Assembly (NCBI RefSeq): GCF_014649795.1
Contig: NZ_BMTS01000014.1
Coordinates: forward strand, 186,001-250,000
Length of the DNA: 64,000 nt
Direction: 5' to 3'
DNA from: Streptomyces melanogenes
GTDB lineage: Bacteria > Actinomycetota > Actinomycetes > Streptomycetales > Streptomycetaceae
The notes beneath the pieces are model-generated. The model was given only the letters and a program-made list of their open reading frames with translations, was not told the DNA's origin and made no database searches. Made by a program: the position numbers and the translations under genes. This document shows positions 1 to 9,488 of the stretch, piece after piece; within the stretch, counting starts at the first letter, position 1; every line of letters starts with the position of its first letter.

Positions 1-16
1 AGGACGTCTCAGTCAA
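1..16 (-). CDS. start of next prophage tail gene (partial)
   Basis: Only the first five codons would lie in the window. A TTG codon at 16 reading leftward is preceded by a ribosome-binding-like AAAGGA five bases upstream, just after the stop of the tail gene at 30. Spacing and strand fit the next gene of the late tail operon, but nothing can be said of its product and the start itself is a guess. Confidence 0.3.
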
Positions 17-29
17 ACAAATCCTTTCG

Positions 30-1034
30 TCAGCCCAGGTAGGAGAGATACCGGGGCGTGTAGTGCAGGCGGATGAGCGTGCTCGGTGTGCCATCGCGCG
101 CGGTCACCCGCACGGTGTTACGGCCGGGGCGCAGCGACCACAAGGCGGAGTCGGCCCGCATCTGCGGCCACGCGTTCACGCCGTCCAAGGTCACGCTCTT
201 GATGCCAGGACGCGTGTCGATGATCAAGGTTTTGCCCGGCGGTACGGTCGCGTCATCACGGAGCCGAAAGGTCTGTCCAGTCGCGGTGTTCTCCAGGGAC
301 AGGCCCGCGATCGGCCCGGTACAGGTCCACACGGGCCAGGCCACCACGGAGGAATCGTGGATGATGTCGACCAGGCCGCCGGAGTTGAGGGCGCTTGCGC
401 TGATCCGCAGGGGAAAGAACGCCGGGTAGTTGCTGTTCGACAGGAACGGCCGGGACACCGCGGTGGGGTCGACGCTCCAGTCGTATTGGCGCTCCGCATC
501 GGAGTACCAATAGGGGTCCATGGCGCGCAGAACGAGGGCTGTCTTGATCCAGGTGAACCCGGCGTTCTCCTGCGTTTCTGAGCCTTCGGCGCCGGACACG
601 TAGTAGCACTCCAGATGCCGGGCGATGCCGTCGCCCTCGGTTGCAGTGATCCAGCCCGGTCCCAGCGTCGGATTGAGCGCACGCAGAAGCCGGTTGTGCA
701 TCTTGAGCAGACTCGTGCGGTCAACACCCCTGATGATCAGCGGAATCGTAATGTCCCGCGTGGTCGCCCTTGTCGAGCGGAACAAGCCGCCGTCCATGTT
801 GGGCAGTTGATCGTTCTTGAGGTCGAACGTGGGCATTCCCAGCCCTGCGGGCCCCTTGGTCAGGGCAATGCCGGCCGGTGATGTCCGACCGGTGATGTCA
901 CCGGTCAGGGGAATGATGTCCCCGGCGGCACCGGTCCAGGTCAGGAACGTTCGCGGCCACCCAACAGGCGTGTACGTCGGGTCGCGTGGCTGCCCCGGAT
1001 CAGGTTGGACGTTGTAGGTTGCCGGAATCGGCAT
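30..1034 (-). CDS. siphovirus tail-tip (Dit-like) protein
   Basis: A 334-residue protein of the siphovirus-type tail component family, expected to form part of the tail tip/baseplate hub beneath the tube. The N-terminal half has the beta-rich pattern of these proteins, including a run with NMDGG and TTRDITIPL that resembles the distal-tail fold, followed by TLGPGWIT and an AMDPYWYSD segment common in actinophage tail proteins. The C-terminal half resembles a carbohydrate-binding-like beta sandwich. I chose ATG at 1034 over TTG at 1037 because GAGGTGA lies six bases upstream. It follows the Gp37-like gene by a few bases, so it is probably cotranscribed. Unusually for siphoviruses, the Dit-like gene lies after, not before, the Gp37-like gene. 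Confidence 0.75.
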   Translation of the reverse strand: MPIPATYNVQPDPGQPRDPTYTPVGWPRTFLTWTGAAGDIIPLTGDITGRTSPAGIALTKGPAGLGMPTFDLKNDQLPNMDGGLFRSTRATTRDITIPLIIRGVDRTSLLKMHNRLLRALNPTLGPGWITATEGDGIARHLECYYVSGAEGSETQENAGFTWIKTALVLRAMDPYWYSDAERQYDWSVDPTAVSRPFLSNSNYPAFFPLRISASALNSGGLVDIIHDSSVVAWPVWTCTGPIAGLSLENTATGQTFRLRDDATVPPGKTLIIDTRPGIKSVTLDGVNAWPQMRADSALWSLRPGRNTVRVTARDGTPSTLIRLHYTPRYLSYLG

Positions 1035-1042
1035 CAATCACC

Positions 1043-2329
1043 TCACATTCTGGTGCTGAGCTGGTTGACCCGACGCCACAGCGCCTTGATCTCCGAAAAA
1101 ACGTTGCTCGGCTGGTCGGTTCCCTGATTGCCGATGTTGGGCGTGATGGTCGAACCGTCGGCGGAGTCCGAGATGGTGACCTGGCGGACGATGTCCTGAT
1201 GCACCGTGCCGTCGACAAGGCAGGTGACCTTGTCGCCCAGGCGCCAGTGCACGCCGTACGTGCAGGTGGGTGTGTCGATGGGGTAGACCTGCATGTTCCC
1301 CACGGCCTGACCTTCACTGAGAGCGGCTGCCGCGCGCTGATCCATGGTGGCCTGAGCAGTTGCCACAGTGGTTCCCTCCTCTGTCTTGGCAGCGAGAGCG
1401 GCCTTGCCGTCCGCGCCTTTCACCAGCGGAATGTCGCGGGCGTCAACGAAAGCTTCCGCGATCAACCCCCAGTACGCTTCCGCGTCGGCATCGGTGTACT
1501 GCTTGATCCACCGGTCCTTGCCCTCACCCTGGGCCGCGACGATTACGCGGGTGACCTTGGGTGCGGTCTGGCTGTAGACGATCTGCTTGAGGTTCCCCAG
1601 GTCCGGGCTGAAGCGGACAACGTCTGAGCGGTCTTGGACCCGGTAGGTCTCCAGGCGGATGCTGCGGGACTCAGGGTCATAGACGTTGCGCCATCCCAGC
1701 TGGCCAGCCTCAGCAATGGGTCGTACAACATCGCGAAGATTATCGAACCGAACACTGAACGGAACCTTCGGGCCCCAATGGTCGTAGGGCCACGTGGACC
1801 CGTTCGGCGTCGCGTAGTTGATGGGCCGACGGTCACTGCGGGAGTGCGATCCCGCGTTCCAGTCGATGAGGGATTGCAGCGCGTAGGCGGCTTCCCTATC
1901 GGTTGCACTGTCGCTTACCCGTGTCTGCTGATCGGCTGGGTTGCCCGGGGCGGGGAAGGCGAGACGGCTGGCAACGAGCTGGTTGTCGTCGACTCCAGTA
2001 ATGAACAGAGCGCCATCGCCCGAGTCGGTGTCGACGGTCCAGTACTTCTGAATCCCCTGGACCGGGCCACTCAAGATGGGGGCCGTAACGCCCTCGCGGT
2101 AGACGGCAATGCCGCATCCGGGCTGAAAGAGCTTGGCATGGTAACGCCCAGCGTTGATCTTCAGGGTCCATGCCCCGACGTCGTTGAACTTCGAGACCAT
2201 CTCAAGCGAGAGGTAGTCATCGACCATGCCGATCGGCACAAGCTGGGCGTCACGGACGATGACGCGGTACTCGCCCAACGTCCCCCTTCCCTCAGGCTGA
2301 AACTGCACGTTAAGGCGGGTGATAGCCAT
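1043..2329 (-). CDS. Gp37-like tail protein (Tal-like)
   Basis: About 428 residues, resembling the siphovirus ReqiPepy6 Gp37-like family of actinophage tail proteins, which occupy the tail-associated-protein position at the tail tip. Recognisable features are the opening FQPEGRGTLGEYRVIV, the GAWTLKI segment, YREG followed by LSGPV, and the late IVRQVTISDSADGST region that contacts the tail hub in this family. An alternative GTG start exists at 2341; ATG at 2329 has a weak GGTGAG upstream. It is separated from the tape measure gene by an oppositely oriented secreted-protein gene, an unusual interruption of a tail operon. Confidence 0.75.
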   Translation of the reverse strand: MAITRLNVQFQPEGRGTLGEYRVIVRDAQLVPIGMVDDYLSLEMVSKFNDVGAWTLKINAGRYHAKLFQPGCGIAVYREGVTAPILSGPVQGIQKYWTVDTDSGDGALFITGVDDNQLVASRLAFPAPGNPADQQTRVSDSATDREAAYALQSLIDWNAGSHSRSDRRPINYATPNGSTWPYDHWGPKVPFSVRFDNLRDVVRPIAEAGQLGWRNVYDPESRSIRLETYRVQDRSDVVRFSPDLGNLKQIVYSQTAPKVTRVIVAAQGEGKDRWIKQYTDADAEAYWGLIAEAFVDARDIPLVKGADGKAALAAKTEEGTTVATAQATMDQRAAAALSEGQAVGNMQVYPIDTPTCTYGVHWRLGDKVTCLVDGTVHQDIVRQVTISDSADGSTITPNIGNQGTDQPSNVFSEIKALWRRVNQLSTRM

Positions 2330-2361
2330 CAACCAACTCACCGACTGGGAAACTGGCTAAA

Positions 2362-2395
2362 TATGCCCTGTCGAGCAAATGTCAAGCGGGGCATA
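2362..2395 (+). promoter_or_regulatory. inverted repeat upstream of the moron gene
   Basis: TATGCCC (2362-2368) and GGGCATA (2389-2395) form a perfect 7-bp inverted repeat in the short AT-richer gap between the Gp37-like gene and the secreted-protein gene at 2432. A weak -35/-10 pair (TGTCAA near 2380, TACGGC near 2405) can be drawn over it. Its placement suggests an own promoter and operator for the moron. This is a guess from position only. Confidence 0.3.
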
Positions 2396-2431
2396 GTTGG
2401 GTGTACGGCTGGTCACTCAAAGGTAGGAGAT

Positions 2432-2818
2432 ATGGAAACCAGGAGTCTCAAAACTCTGATCAAAGTGGCGGCTGCGCTAACGCTCACTGTTAGTGTATTC
2501 GCCACACCTCAGGCGGCATTTGCGTCACCGCAGAGTAAATCTGACGACATTCCATCACTTCAGGTCAGAATTCAGACGACCTATTCGGATCAAGTTGATA
2601 TCCATGGATGGAATCAGCATGACACGCGTGTAAACACGGGCTGGGAATACACGCCCAATGAATACACGTCCTTCCCGGGGTGGTGGTGGCAGATCAATCA
2701 GCCGATCGACATCCACTATCGTGGGAAGCACAACGGCAAGTGGGAATCCGGAGAAACCAGGTGCGTGATCAAGAAGTCCGGCACAAAGTATTGGGCAAAG
2801 GACTGCTCCACCTGGTAG
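2432..2818 (+). CDS. small secreted protein, prophage moron
   Basis: A 128-residue protein of unknown function on the strand opposite to the whole late operon. ATG at 2432 has AGGAG seven bases upstream. Residues 1-32 look like a Sec signal peptide: a positively charged start, a hydrophobic core (VAAALTLTVSVFA) and a likely AxA cleavage at AAFA/SP. The mature part of about 95 residues is aromatic-rich (SFPGWWWQINQP), has two cysteines (TRCVIKK and KDCSTW) that could form a disulphide, and no known catalytic motif. Base composition is visibly lower in GC than neighbouring tail genes. Position between tape measure and tail-tip genes, opposite orientation and likely own promoter are classic signs of a moron expressed from the prophage. 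Possible roles such as superinfection exclusion or host-fitness factor are inference. Confidence 0.7.
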   Translation: METRSLKTLIKVAAALTLTVSVFATPQAAFASPQSKSDDIPSLQVRIQTTYSDQVDIHGWNQHDTRVNTGWEYTPNEYTSFPGWWWQINQPIDIHYRGKHNGKWESGETRCVIKKSGTKYWAKDCSTW

Positions 2819-2856
2819 AGGAATTGCAGGCGGCCCGCACAGGTAGTGCGGGCCGC

Positions 2857-5800
2857 TCACAGTCCGTGCATGATGTGCGCGCGTTCCAGAGCCCGAAGGA
2901 TGGTCTCCTCGGTGGGTACGTCGGGAGCGGCGTACACGTTCACCGTGACGTTCCGGCCTCCCAGCATGGAGGCGGTGTCACGAGCGGAGAAGACCTGCTC
3001 TCCGCCCTTCATGTTGATCAGTTCGGGTCCTTGCTCGCCGACCAGGGCAAGGCCCGGCGACGCGCTCTTGGTGCCTTTGGCATACCAGTGGTTGCGCTTC
3101 CAGAAATCCCAGGCCTTCGCCGGGTCCCCGTAGCGGTCCTTGATGTAGCCGAGGCCCCACTGCTCCTGTGTGACAGGGTTGGTGAGCCAGTCCCGACCAG
3201 ACGATGCCATCTTGCTTGCGGGCAGCGACTGCGGGATGCCGTACGCCCCGCTGCTGGGGTTCTTGGCGAACTGGTTCCATCCGGACTCGCGCGACCAGAT
3301 CGCATCGAGCGCCCCGAACTGGGTGCCCCAACCCATCTGGTTGAGGAGCTGCTTGGCGACGCCCTCGTTCTGCTGGGGAGTGCCGCCATCCAGCCCACCA
3401 GATGTCGGGATGTCCACCCCGGTCGGGTAGGCGCCGGGCCAGCCAGAGAAGGAGGCTCCTTCGGCCTGGCCGCCCTTGGGCCGGAACACGTGATCCGGAT
3501 CCGTGAATGCCCTTGTGAGGCGTCGGACGGACGGGCCGGTGTTGCCTTCGATGGTGTGCAGGACGCCATTGGCGACTGATTCCACCAGGCCGATGTGCCC
3601 GCCGTTTCGGAAGGAGACGACGTCGCCGGCACGGGCCTGCAATCCGGAGATCTGCGAGCCTGCGGCCTCGCTGTTCCAGGTGGAAACACTGGGCCACCGG
3701 TTGTCCGGCGTGCCCGTCGGGCTGTTCCAGTACGACGAGTTCGCGGATGCCTTGTCGACGACCCAGGAGAGGAAGTCGGCACACCATTCCTCGCCGTTGA
3801 ACTGGTTGTACTTGACCATGTTCGGGCCGGTCTCGGTGTAGCCAAGCTCCTTCTGTGCCTGCTTCACCACGGCCGATGCGCCGCCTACGTGGTCATCGAG
3901 GTACTTGCCCCAGGACAGGACGGAGCCCTTGAAGTGCTCCACTGTCCCCGAGCTGACGACACCCGCTGTGGCGAACGCATCCTTGACCGTCGCTGTCATC
4001 GCCTCGACGATCAGAGACCAGCCGTGCTCCAGCGCATCGGTGTAACCGGTGTAGGCGTCGTTCTTGTGCGCCTGAACCCATGTGCTACCAGTCGGGGACT
4101 TCCAGCCGATGGGCTGAACGATCCCGCCGTTGGCGAACATGTTGCCGCCCAGACGAGCCGCCCGGTTCCACGCGTGGATCACATCCGGACCGAGAGCTCG
4201 GACGACTTCCGGGCGCAGGATTCCCTCACCGGGACTCAGGACAGCCGGCACCGTGTCGTTGCCCGGCGAATAGCCCGGAACAACACCACCGCGGGCGAAC
4301 TGGAGCGGCTTCAACGGGGCCGAGGCACCCGAGAGGGATGCCATGGCCGACGTCATCGACACGACACCAGCGTTGTACGGACCGGTGAGTGTCGAGCGGG
4401 TGGAGGAGTCCACATAGGACATGGCGGTACGCCATGAACTGGTGATCTCCGAACCCGCCGACCCGAATACGTCCCGCAGCCCGCCGACACCGGACGCCAG
4501 GGAGGTGAACGACGACAGTGACGACGCCTTCGACTGATCCACTTGCTGAGCAGCAGCCGACCACACGCCCTGATGTGCGATGAGGAATCCCTGCTCGGCG
4601 GTGGTGAGTTCACCACGTACGCGCGAGGACCAGGCGCTCATCGCCGGAAGGATGCCGGTTTGCCACGCTGTCCGTACCGTCGTGCCCACGGTCGTCCAGG
4701 TGTCCACCGAAGTGGCCTTGAACTGCTCCGTGGTCGGACTCAGGTCGGTCTTGACCTCCTGCGACATCGACACGAAAGAGGGCTGGATCAGCGTGCGCCA
4801 CATGCGCTCGATCAGCTCGGCCAGGCCCTGGAAATTCCCGGCCCGTGCGGCGGCGTTCATGCCGTCGATCTGATCCGTACCGAGCATCCGAGTGATCTCC
4901 GGACGCAGAACCGCCTCGCCAGGGCTCAGCATCGCTCGGACGCTGTCGCGGCCTGGCGCAAAGCCGGGCACGACACCACCAGTGGCGTAGCCCTGGGAGA
5001 AGTCGAACAGCCCGGCCAGGTTCGGGAGTGCGTCCTTGAGGCCCTGGAGGAGGTCGTCAAGGACTTCCTTGGCGTACTCCGAGGGGCTGGAGGCGATCGT
5101 CTGCACGACCTTCCACGCGTCCGAGAACATGCCAACAAAGCCCGCGAACTGATCAGTTGCCCAGGACTTCAGGTCACCGAGCACACCACCCGGGTCGGTG
5201 ACGAACCGTCCCGCGAGCGACACGAGACTCTTCACACCGGTCCACGTGTCCTTGATCAGACTCAAGAGGTTGCTGAAGACCTCCTTGAGCGTGTCCAAGG
5301 TGAAGATCTCCCCAGCCATCCGCTTGGAGCGGCCCACGATGTTGCCTTCACCGTGGTAGACCTGCGACATGAAGGCATCGCCCACTGCCGGAGCCGCCAG
5401 GCCCATTCCCAGGCCCGCGAGCTGAGCCCAGGGTGTTGCCTCCGCCTGCCCCATCAGGGCGGACGGGAGCTTCTTCGTGACCCACTGCTGAAGCTGGTCA
5501 GGCAGGCCCCGGAATCGGCTGCCTGCCCAGGTGACCTTGGTACCAACGAAGTCACGGATGCCCGCACCCGTCCGCCCCAGCCGTGTGGTGGCACCGTCCA
5601 CCCCCAGAGCGGCCGTAGCCGTACGGGCAAGGCTGGACAGGTCGAGCATCCGGCGCAGCTCGTCAAACTGCGCGAAGAACCCGCCGAGTCGGCCGCCTGC
5701 ACCACTGTGGCCCCGTGCTCCTGGCACTCCCGCAGCACGTGCCATCGTCGGCGCCGCCATGAAGGAGAACCCGGCACGCGGAGCCGCCGCAGGCGCGGCC

Positions 5801-8800
5801 ATCAGACCGGAGGATCCCGCACCGCCGACCCCGGCGGCCGGACCGATCCCACCGCCACCAAATGAGGCGTGCACCCCAGTGTCGACGAATCCGCGGACAC
5901 GGGGAGCAGGGGCGGAACGGGTCTTCTTGCCCCCGTCCTTCCCCTTGCCTCCGCCACCGCCGCCACTGCCCTTGGTGTCACTGCCGCCGGTGGCTTCGTC
6001 CACCGACTTCAGCGCAAGCAGAAGGGAGCCGGTCGCCTTTGTGACCGCATCAACCTTCGCCTTGAGGTCGTCGAGCTTGCCCTCAATGCCCTTGAAGGTG
6101 ACTTTATTGATCTTATCCAGCGCCGGGTTCAGGCCCGCCCTGGACGAGGGAAGGCCAACGGCGTTCTTGGTGTCGTTGACTGCGGACGTGAGGCTGTTCG
6201 CCCCGTTGAACTTGGCCTTGATCCCCTCCAGGCTAATGCCCTTCAGGTTGTCGATCGCGGTCGCAAGGCGCGTCACTGCTGCCTTGGAGTTCTGCACAGC
6301 AGCACGCAGTGACGTTTCTGCGCCGTCGAACTCACGGCGCACCCGATCCGTGGAAGCGGTCTGATTAAGATCAGTAAGCGCAGTACGAACCCCAGCCACG
6401 TGCCGTTCAGTCGTACCAGCCGAGGCGGCAACAGAGCCCGCTTCGCCACCAAGTTCGGCCTGAACACGGCCCAGGCTGGTGCTGTTGAGTGGTTCCAGCG
6501 CCTGGGTTTTGATTGCCTTGACGGCGTTCTCGGCCTTGGCTGCCGAGGACTCCAGAGAGTCGCCGCCGTTCTGTCCCGCCAGTCGGCCCCGGAGCTGGTT
6601 CACGTCCGCGTTGTTCAACGGTGTGATACCGAGGGTGCGGATGTGGTCAATGCCCTCCTGAGCCTTGACCGCCAGGTGAGAAATCGACTGGGGCTGACCG
6701 TCGAACTCCCCCTGAACGTGGGCCAGTCGAACATCATTGACGCGCCGCAGGTCCAGATCGAGGGCCTTGATCTTCTCCTGGAGCTGCTTGATCGCCTTCT
6801 CGGCGTCCGAGACATCAAGCCTCAGCCGCTCCTCCGGCGGCATCGGCACCGCAGGCAAGTGATCACCCGCAGCCCGCCGGGACGTCCGGCGCCGCTCCTG
6901 ACGCTCTCGATCTCGGTCAGTGCGCAGCTGGCGGGCCAGGGAAGCACGCTCATCCTCGGAGATGTCCCCCCGGCTCCTGGAGCGTGCAAGGCCGTCAATG
7001 GCGGCCGAATACCGTTCGTTCTCTCGCTGCCGTGGAGTCCGGCGCGCGTCTCGCCACTGCTGCCGGTTGTCCCGGATAGCCCGCTCTGCCTGAACGTGAT
7101 CCATCCCGTGTTCAGCGGTCTGCGGAAGGCGGTCCCGGCGCAACCGCAACGCTCGATCGCGCTGCTGGAACTCCCGGGAAGCAGTTCTACGGACTTCACG
7201 TTCGTCCAGGTCAATGCGACCGCCCGAACCGTACTGGAGGGCAGCACGCGTGTATCCGCGCACTGTGTCAATCCGACTGGCTCCCCAACGGCGACGGGCA
7301 TTGTCACGCTGATCGCGCAGGTTGTTGGTCCGGTCCCAGCCCTGTTCGCGGGCCGTGGCGGACCGGGTACGCGAGGCGCGGTATCCGGCGAGAAACCCCT
7401 CCCCGTTGCGACTGGAGAGCGCCCCGGATGCGGTGTGCTTGAGGCTGCGGGAGACGGCCATTCCCGCTCTTCCGATGCCCTTCGCGGCTCCCGTGATGGT
7501 CTTGCCGGCCCCGGCAATGCCACCGACGATGCCACCCAACTTGCCCAGGACCTTCGCGGCCACACCGAAGGCAATGAGCAGCGGCAGAGCCTTCACGGAG
7601 AACAGCGCGACGGTACTCAGCGCGCGCTGGATCGCCGGGTGGTCCCGGATGAACTCGACCGCGGATGTGGCGATCGAGATGACCGTGTTCACCCCGTCGA
7701 CGAACGCCTTCGCGGCAGCCTTCAGGCCAGGAAACGAGACCTGCCACAGCTCTTGCAGGCCGTCCAACACCTTGAGGACCTGCTTGTACAGGTCGGTCTG
7801 GACGTGCGTGAGCATGCCCGTGGCGGGGTCGCGGCGAACCATGAAGTTGCCATCCGCATCACGCTGGGCGAACAGGCCCATGAGGTCTCTCTGCGCACTC
7901 TCCTTCATCGCCTGAAGGCGGCCCTTGACCGTGGCGTTCTGCGCACGCTTGGCCGCGTCGTCGATCTCCACGCCGCTCTTGATCAGCGCCTCAATGAAGG
8001 TGTGACCGGACGGTGCGGCCGATGCGGTCATGGCGGCCATCAGCTGGGCCGACGCGCTCTGACCCTTGCCTGTGGCCTTGTCGGCCGCATAGGCGGGCTT
8101 GCCGTCCTGGAAGCCGGTCTTAAGGAACTTGCCGTCGTCGTCCTTGACCCACTTGCCCTTGATCTTGCTGTAGTGCTGGCCCTTGCTTCGCGCCGGGCCC
8201 GGCAGATCCTTGTACCCGAGCATGGTCGCGATCTGCTCCATGCTCATGTTCGTGGCGTTCTCGAATGGCTTGAGGTTGCGAAGCGTCAGCTTGTCGGTGT
8301 CGAGGATGTACGCGATCTGCTGCATCGCCCGCGCCAGCTTGTCAGGGTCGGTGATACCGCCCTTGGCCGCGTTGTTCGCGATGGCCTTGATCAGCGCCTC
8401 GGACTGCCGTGCTGCCGCGTCCGGCTTGGCGCCATGAGACGTCAGAATTCGCACGTACTGCGGTGCGAACTCGTTCATGTCCTCCAGCGAAAAGCTGGAG
8501 TTGATGGCGAACTGCTGAAGGTCGTTCAGCATGACCTTCGTCGCCTGGATGGACACCCCGAGCCCGCCAAGGGCGTTGGCCGCCTTGTCGAAGCTGTCGG
8601 TCGCCTTAACACCAAAGGCGGTGGCCAGACCGCCCGCAGTGGCCAGCGGCGTAACCACGTTACGGTTGAGCAGGTTGCCGAGTTCCACGGACTGGGTTCC
8701 CAGGTGCTCGATCTGCTGAGAGCCACGCTTCCATCGTGTGGCGGCCGTGGCAAATAGCCCGGCCTGAGCCACAGAAGCGGTGTCCTGAGCGGCGGTAGCG

Positions 8801-9483
8801 GCGGCAAGCTCGGAACGCAGAGCGGTAAGACGCTCCGTCAGCTCAGCCTTGTAGGCAAGCGTGGCCTCGCGCTCAGCCGCGATCTCCTGGCCCTTCGCGG
8901 CCTTGTAATCGCGCAGTCCCTCACGGAGGTTGGCAACCAGGGTCGACTGGTTCTCCCGAAGGATCGCCTTGTACTGAAGGCCGGTCTCCTTGAAGGCCTG
9001 CTGCTTGCGGGCCTCGCCAAGCTGACTCGCACGAACCATGGCCTTGACGGCCGACTCTTCGTCCAGGCCCATCGTCGACAGAATCCGCTTGTGCCGGGCG
9101 CTCAGGCCCTGCAACGCGCGGTGCTTTTCATCGGCCGCGCTGAACGCCATCTTCACGACGGCGGCGACGGCCTGACCTTCCTTCTCCACCACCCAGTCAA
9201 TGGCCCGAGCCTGGGCCTGCGACGCACGTGTTGCAGACGTCTTCAGGGCTGCTTCGGAGCGGCGGCCGGCCTCCGCGGAAGAGGCAGCGAATCCCACAAG
9301 CGCGCGGTCCACCTTGGGAACAAAGCCGAGATCAAAAGCACGTCCCGCGCCTTCACCGGCCTGACCCATGGCTCGTTCGACGGCCTGCCGCATGCGCCGG
9401 GCGCCGGATTCATCCAGCGTTGGCGTAACGGGGACCTTGGCCCGTGCTACGGGGATACCCGAGTCTTCACCAGCCAAGTTCAC
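2857..9483 (-). CDS. tape measure protein with CHAP and transglycosylase domains
   Basis: A 2,208-residue tape measure protein that sets tail length and probably helps DNA cross the cell wall. The first 250 residues are alanine-rich coiled coil; a tape-measure domain (VTPLATAGGLATAFG, SFDKAANALGG) follows, then a helical tract and a glycine-rich linker. Three repeats of the form GGVVPG...LSPGE..LRPE or the related LVGEQGPELI occur in the C-terminal third. Near 1869-2005 is a CHAP amidase/peptidase domain (Cys about 1901 in EEWCADF, His about 1963 in GGHIGLV, then EGN). Near 2050-2130 is a lysozyme-like transglycosylase domain (catalytic Glu about 2066 in SRESGW, then GAYGIPQ). GTG at 9483 was chosen because AAGGAA precedes it and it starts just after the chaperone stop. 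Tandem muralytic domains should open peptidoglycan on infection. Confidence 0.9.
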   Translation of the reverse strand: MNLAGEDSGIPVARAKVPVTPTLDESGARRMRQAVERAMGQAGEGAGRAFDLGFVPKVDRALVGFAASSAEAGRRSEAALKTSATRASQAQARAIDWVVEKEGQAVAAVVKMAFSAADEKHRALQGLSARHKRILSTMGLDEESAVKAMVRASQLGEARKQQAFKETGLQYKAILRENQSTLVANLREGLRDYKAAKGQEIAAEREATLAYKAELTERLTALRSELAAATAAQDTASVAQAGLFATAATRWKRGSQQIEHLGTQSVELGNLLNRNVVTPLATAGGLATAFGVKATDSFDKAANALGGLGVSIQATKVMLNDLQQFAINSSFSLEDMNEFAPQYVRILTSHGAKPDAAARQSEALIKAIANNAAKGGITDPDKLARAMQQIAYILDTDKLTLRNLKPFENATNMSMEQIATMLGYKDLPGPARSKGQHYSKIKGKWVKDDDGKFLKTGFQDGKPAYAADKATGKGQSASAQLMAAMTASAAPSGHTFIEALIKSGVEIDDAAKRAQNATVKGRLQAMKESAQRDLMGLFAQRDADGNFMVRRDPATGMLTHVQTDLYKQVLKVLDGLQELWQVSFPGLKAAAKAFVDGVNTVISIATSAVEFIRDHPAIQRALSTVALFSVKALPLLIAFGVAAKVLGKLGGIVGGIAGAGKTITGAAKGIGRAGMAVSRSLKHTASGALSSRNGEGFLAGYRASRTRSATAREQGWDRTNNLRDQRDNARRRWGASRIDTVRGYTRAALQYGSGGRIDLDEREVRRTASREFQQRDRALRLRRDRLPQTAEHGMDHVQAERAIRDNRQQWRDARRTPRQRENERYSAAIDGLARSRSRGDISEDERASLARQLRTDRDRERQERRRTSRRAAGDHLPAVPMPPEERLRLDVSDAEKAIKQLQEKIKALDLDLRRVNDVRLAHVQGEFDGQPQSISHLAVKAQEGIDHIRTLGITPLNNADVNQLRGRLAGQNGGDSLESSAAKAENAVKAIKTQALEPLNSTSLGRVQAELGGEAGSVAASAGTTERHVAGVRTALTDLNQTASTDRVRREFDGAETSLRAAVQNSKAAVTRLATAIDNLKGISLEGIKAKFNGANSLTSAVNDTKNAVGLPSSRAGLNPALDKINKVTFKGIEGKLDDLKAKVDAVTKATGSLLLALKSVDEATGGSDTKGSGGGGGGKGKDGGKKTRSAPAPRVRGFVDTGVHASFGGGGIGPAAGVGGAGSSGLMAAPAAAPRAGFSFMAAPTMARAAGVPGARGHSGAGGRLGGFFAQFDELRRMLDLSSLARTATAALGVDGATTRLGRTGAGIRDFVGTKVTWAGSRFRGLPDQLQQWVTKKLPSALMGQAEATPWAQLAGLGMGLAAPAVGDAFMSQVYHGEGNIVGRSKRMAGEIFTLDTLKEVFSNLLSLIKDTWTGVKSLVSLAGRFVTDPGGVLGDLKSWATDQFAGFVGMFSDAWKVVQTIASSPSEYAKEVLDDLLQGLKDALPNLAGLFDFSQGYATGGVVPGFAPGRDSVRAMLSPGEAVLRPEITRMLGTDQIDGMNAAARAGNFQGLAELIERMWRTLIQPSFVSMSQEVKTDLSPTTEQFKATSVDTWTTVGTTVRTAWQTGILPAMSAWSSRVRGELTTAEQGFLIAHQGVWSAAAQQVDQSKASSLSSFTSLASGVGGLRDVFGSAGSEITSSWRTAMSYVDSSTRSTLTGPYNAGVVSMTSAMASLSGASAPLKPLQFARGGVVPGYSPGNDTVPAVLSPGEGILRPEVVRALGPDVIHAWNRAARLGGNMFANGGIVQPIGWKSPTGSTWVQAHKNDAYTGYTDALEHGWSLIVEAMTATVKDAFATAGVVSSGTVEHFKGSVLSWGKYLDDHVGGASAVVKQAQKELGYTETGPNMVKYNQFNGEEWCADFLSWVVDKASANSSYWNSPTGTPDNRWPSVSTWNSEAAGSQISGLQARAGDVVSFRNGGHIGLVESVANGVLHTIEGNTGPSVRRLTRAFTDPDHVFRPKGGQAEGASFSGWPGAYPTGVDIPTSGGLDGGTPQQNEGVAKQLLNQMGWGTQFGALDAIWSRESGWNQFAKNPSSGAYGIPQSLPASKMASSGRDWLTNPVTQEQWGLGYIKDRYGDPAKAWDFWKRNHWYAKGTKSASPGLALVGEQGPELINMKGGEQVFSARDTASMLGGRNVTVNVYAAPDVPTEETILRALERAHIMHGL

Positions 9484-9488
9484 GTTCC

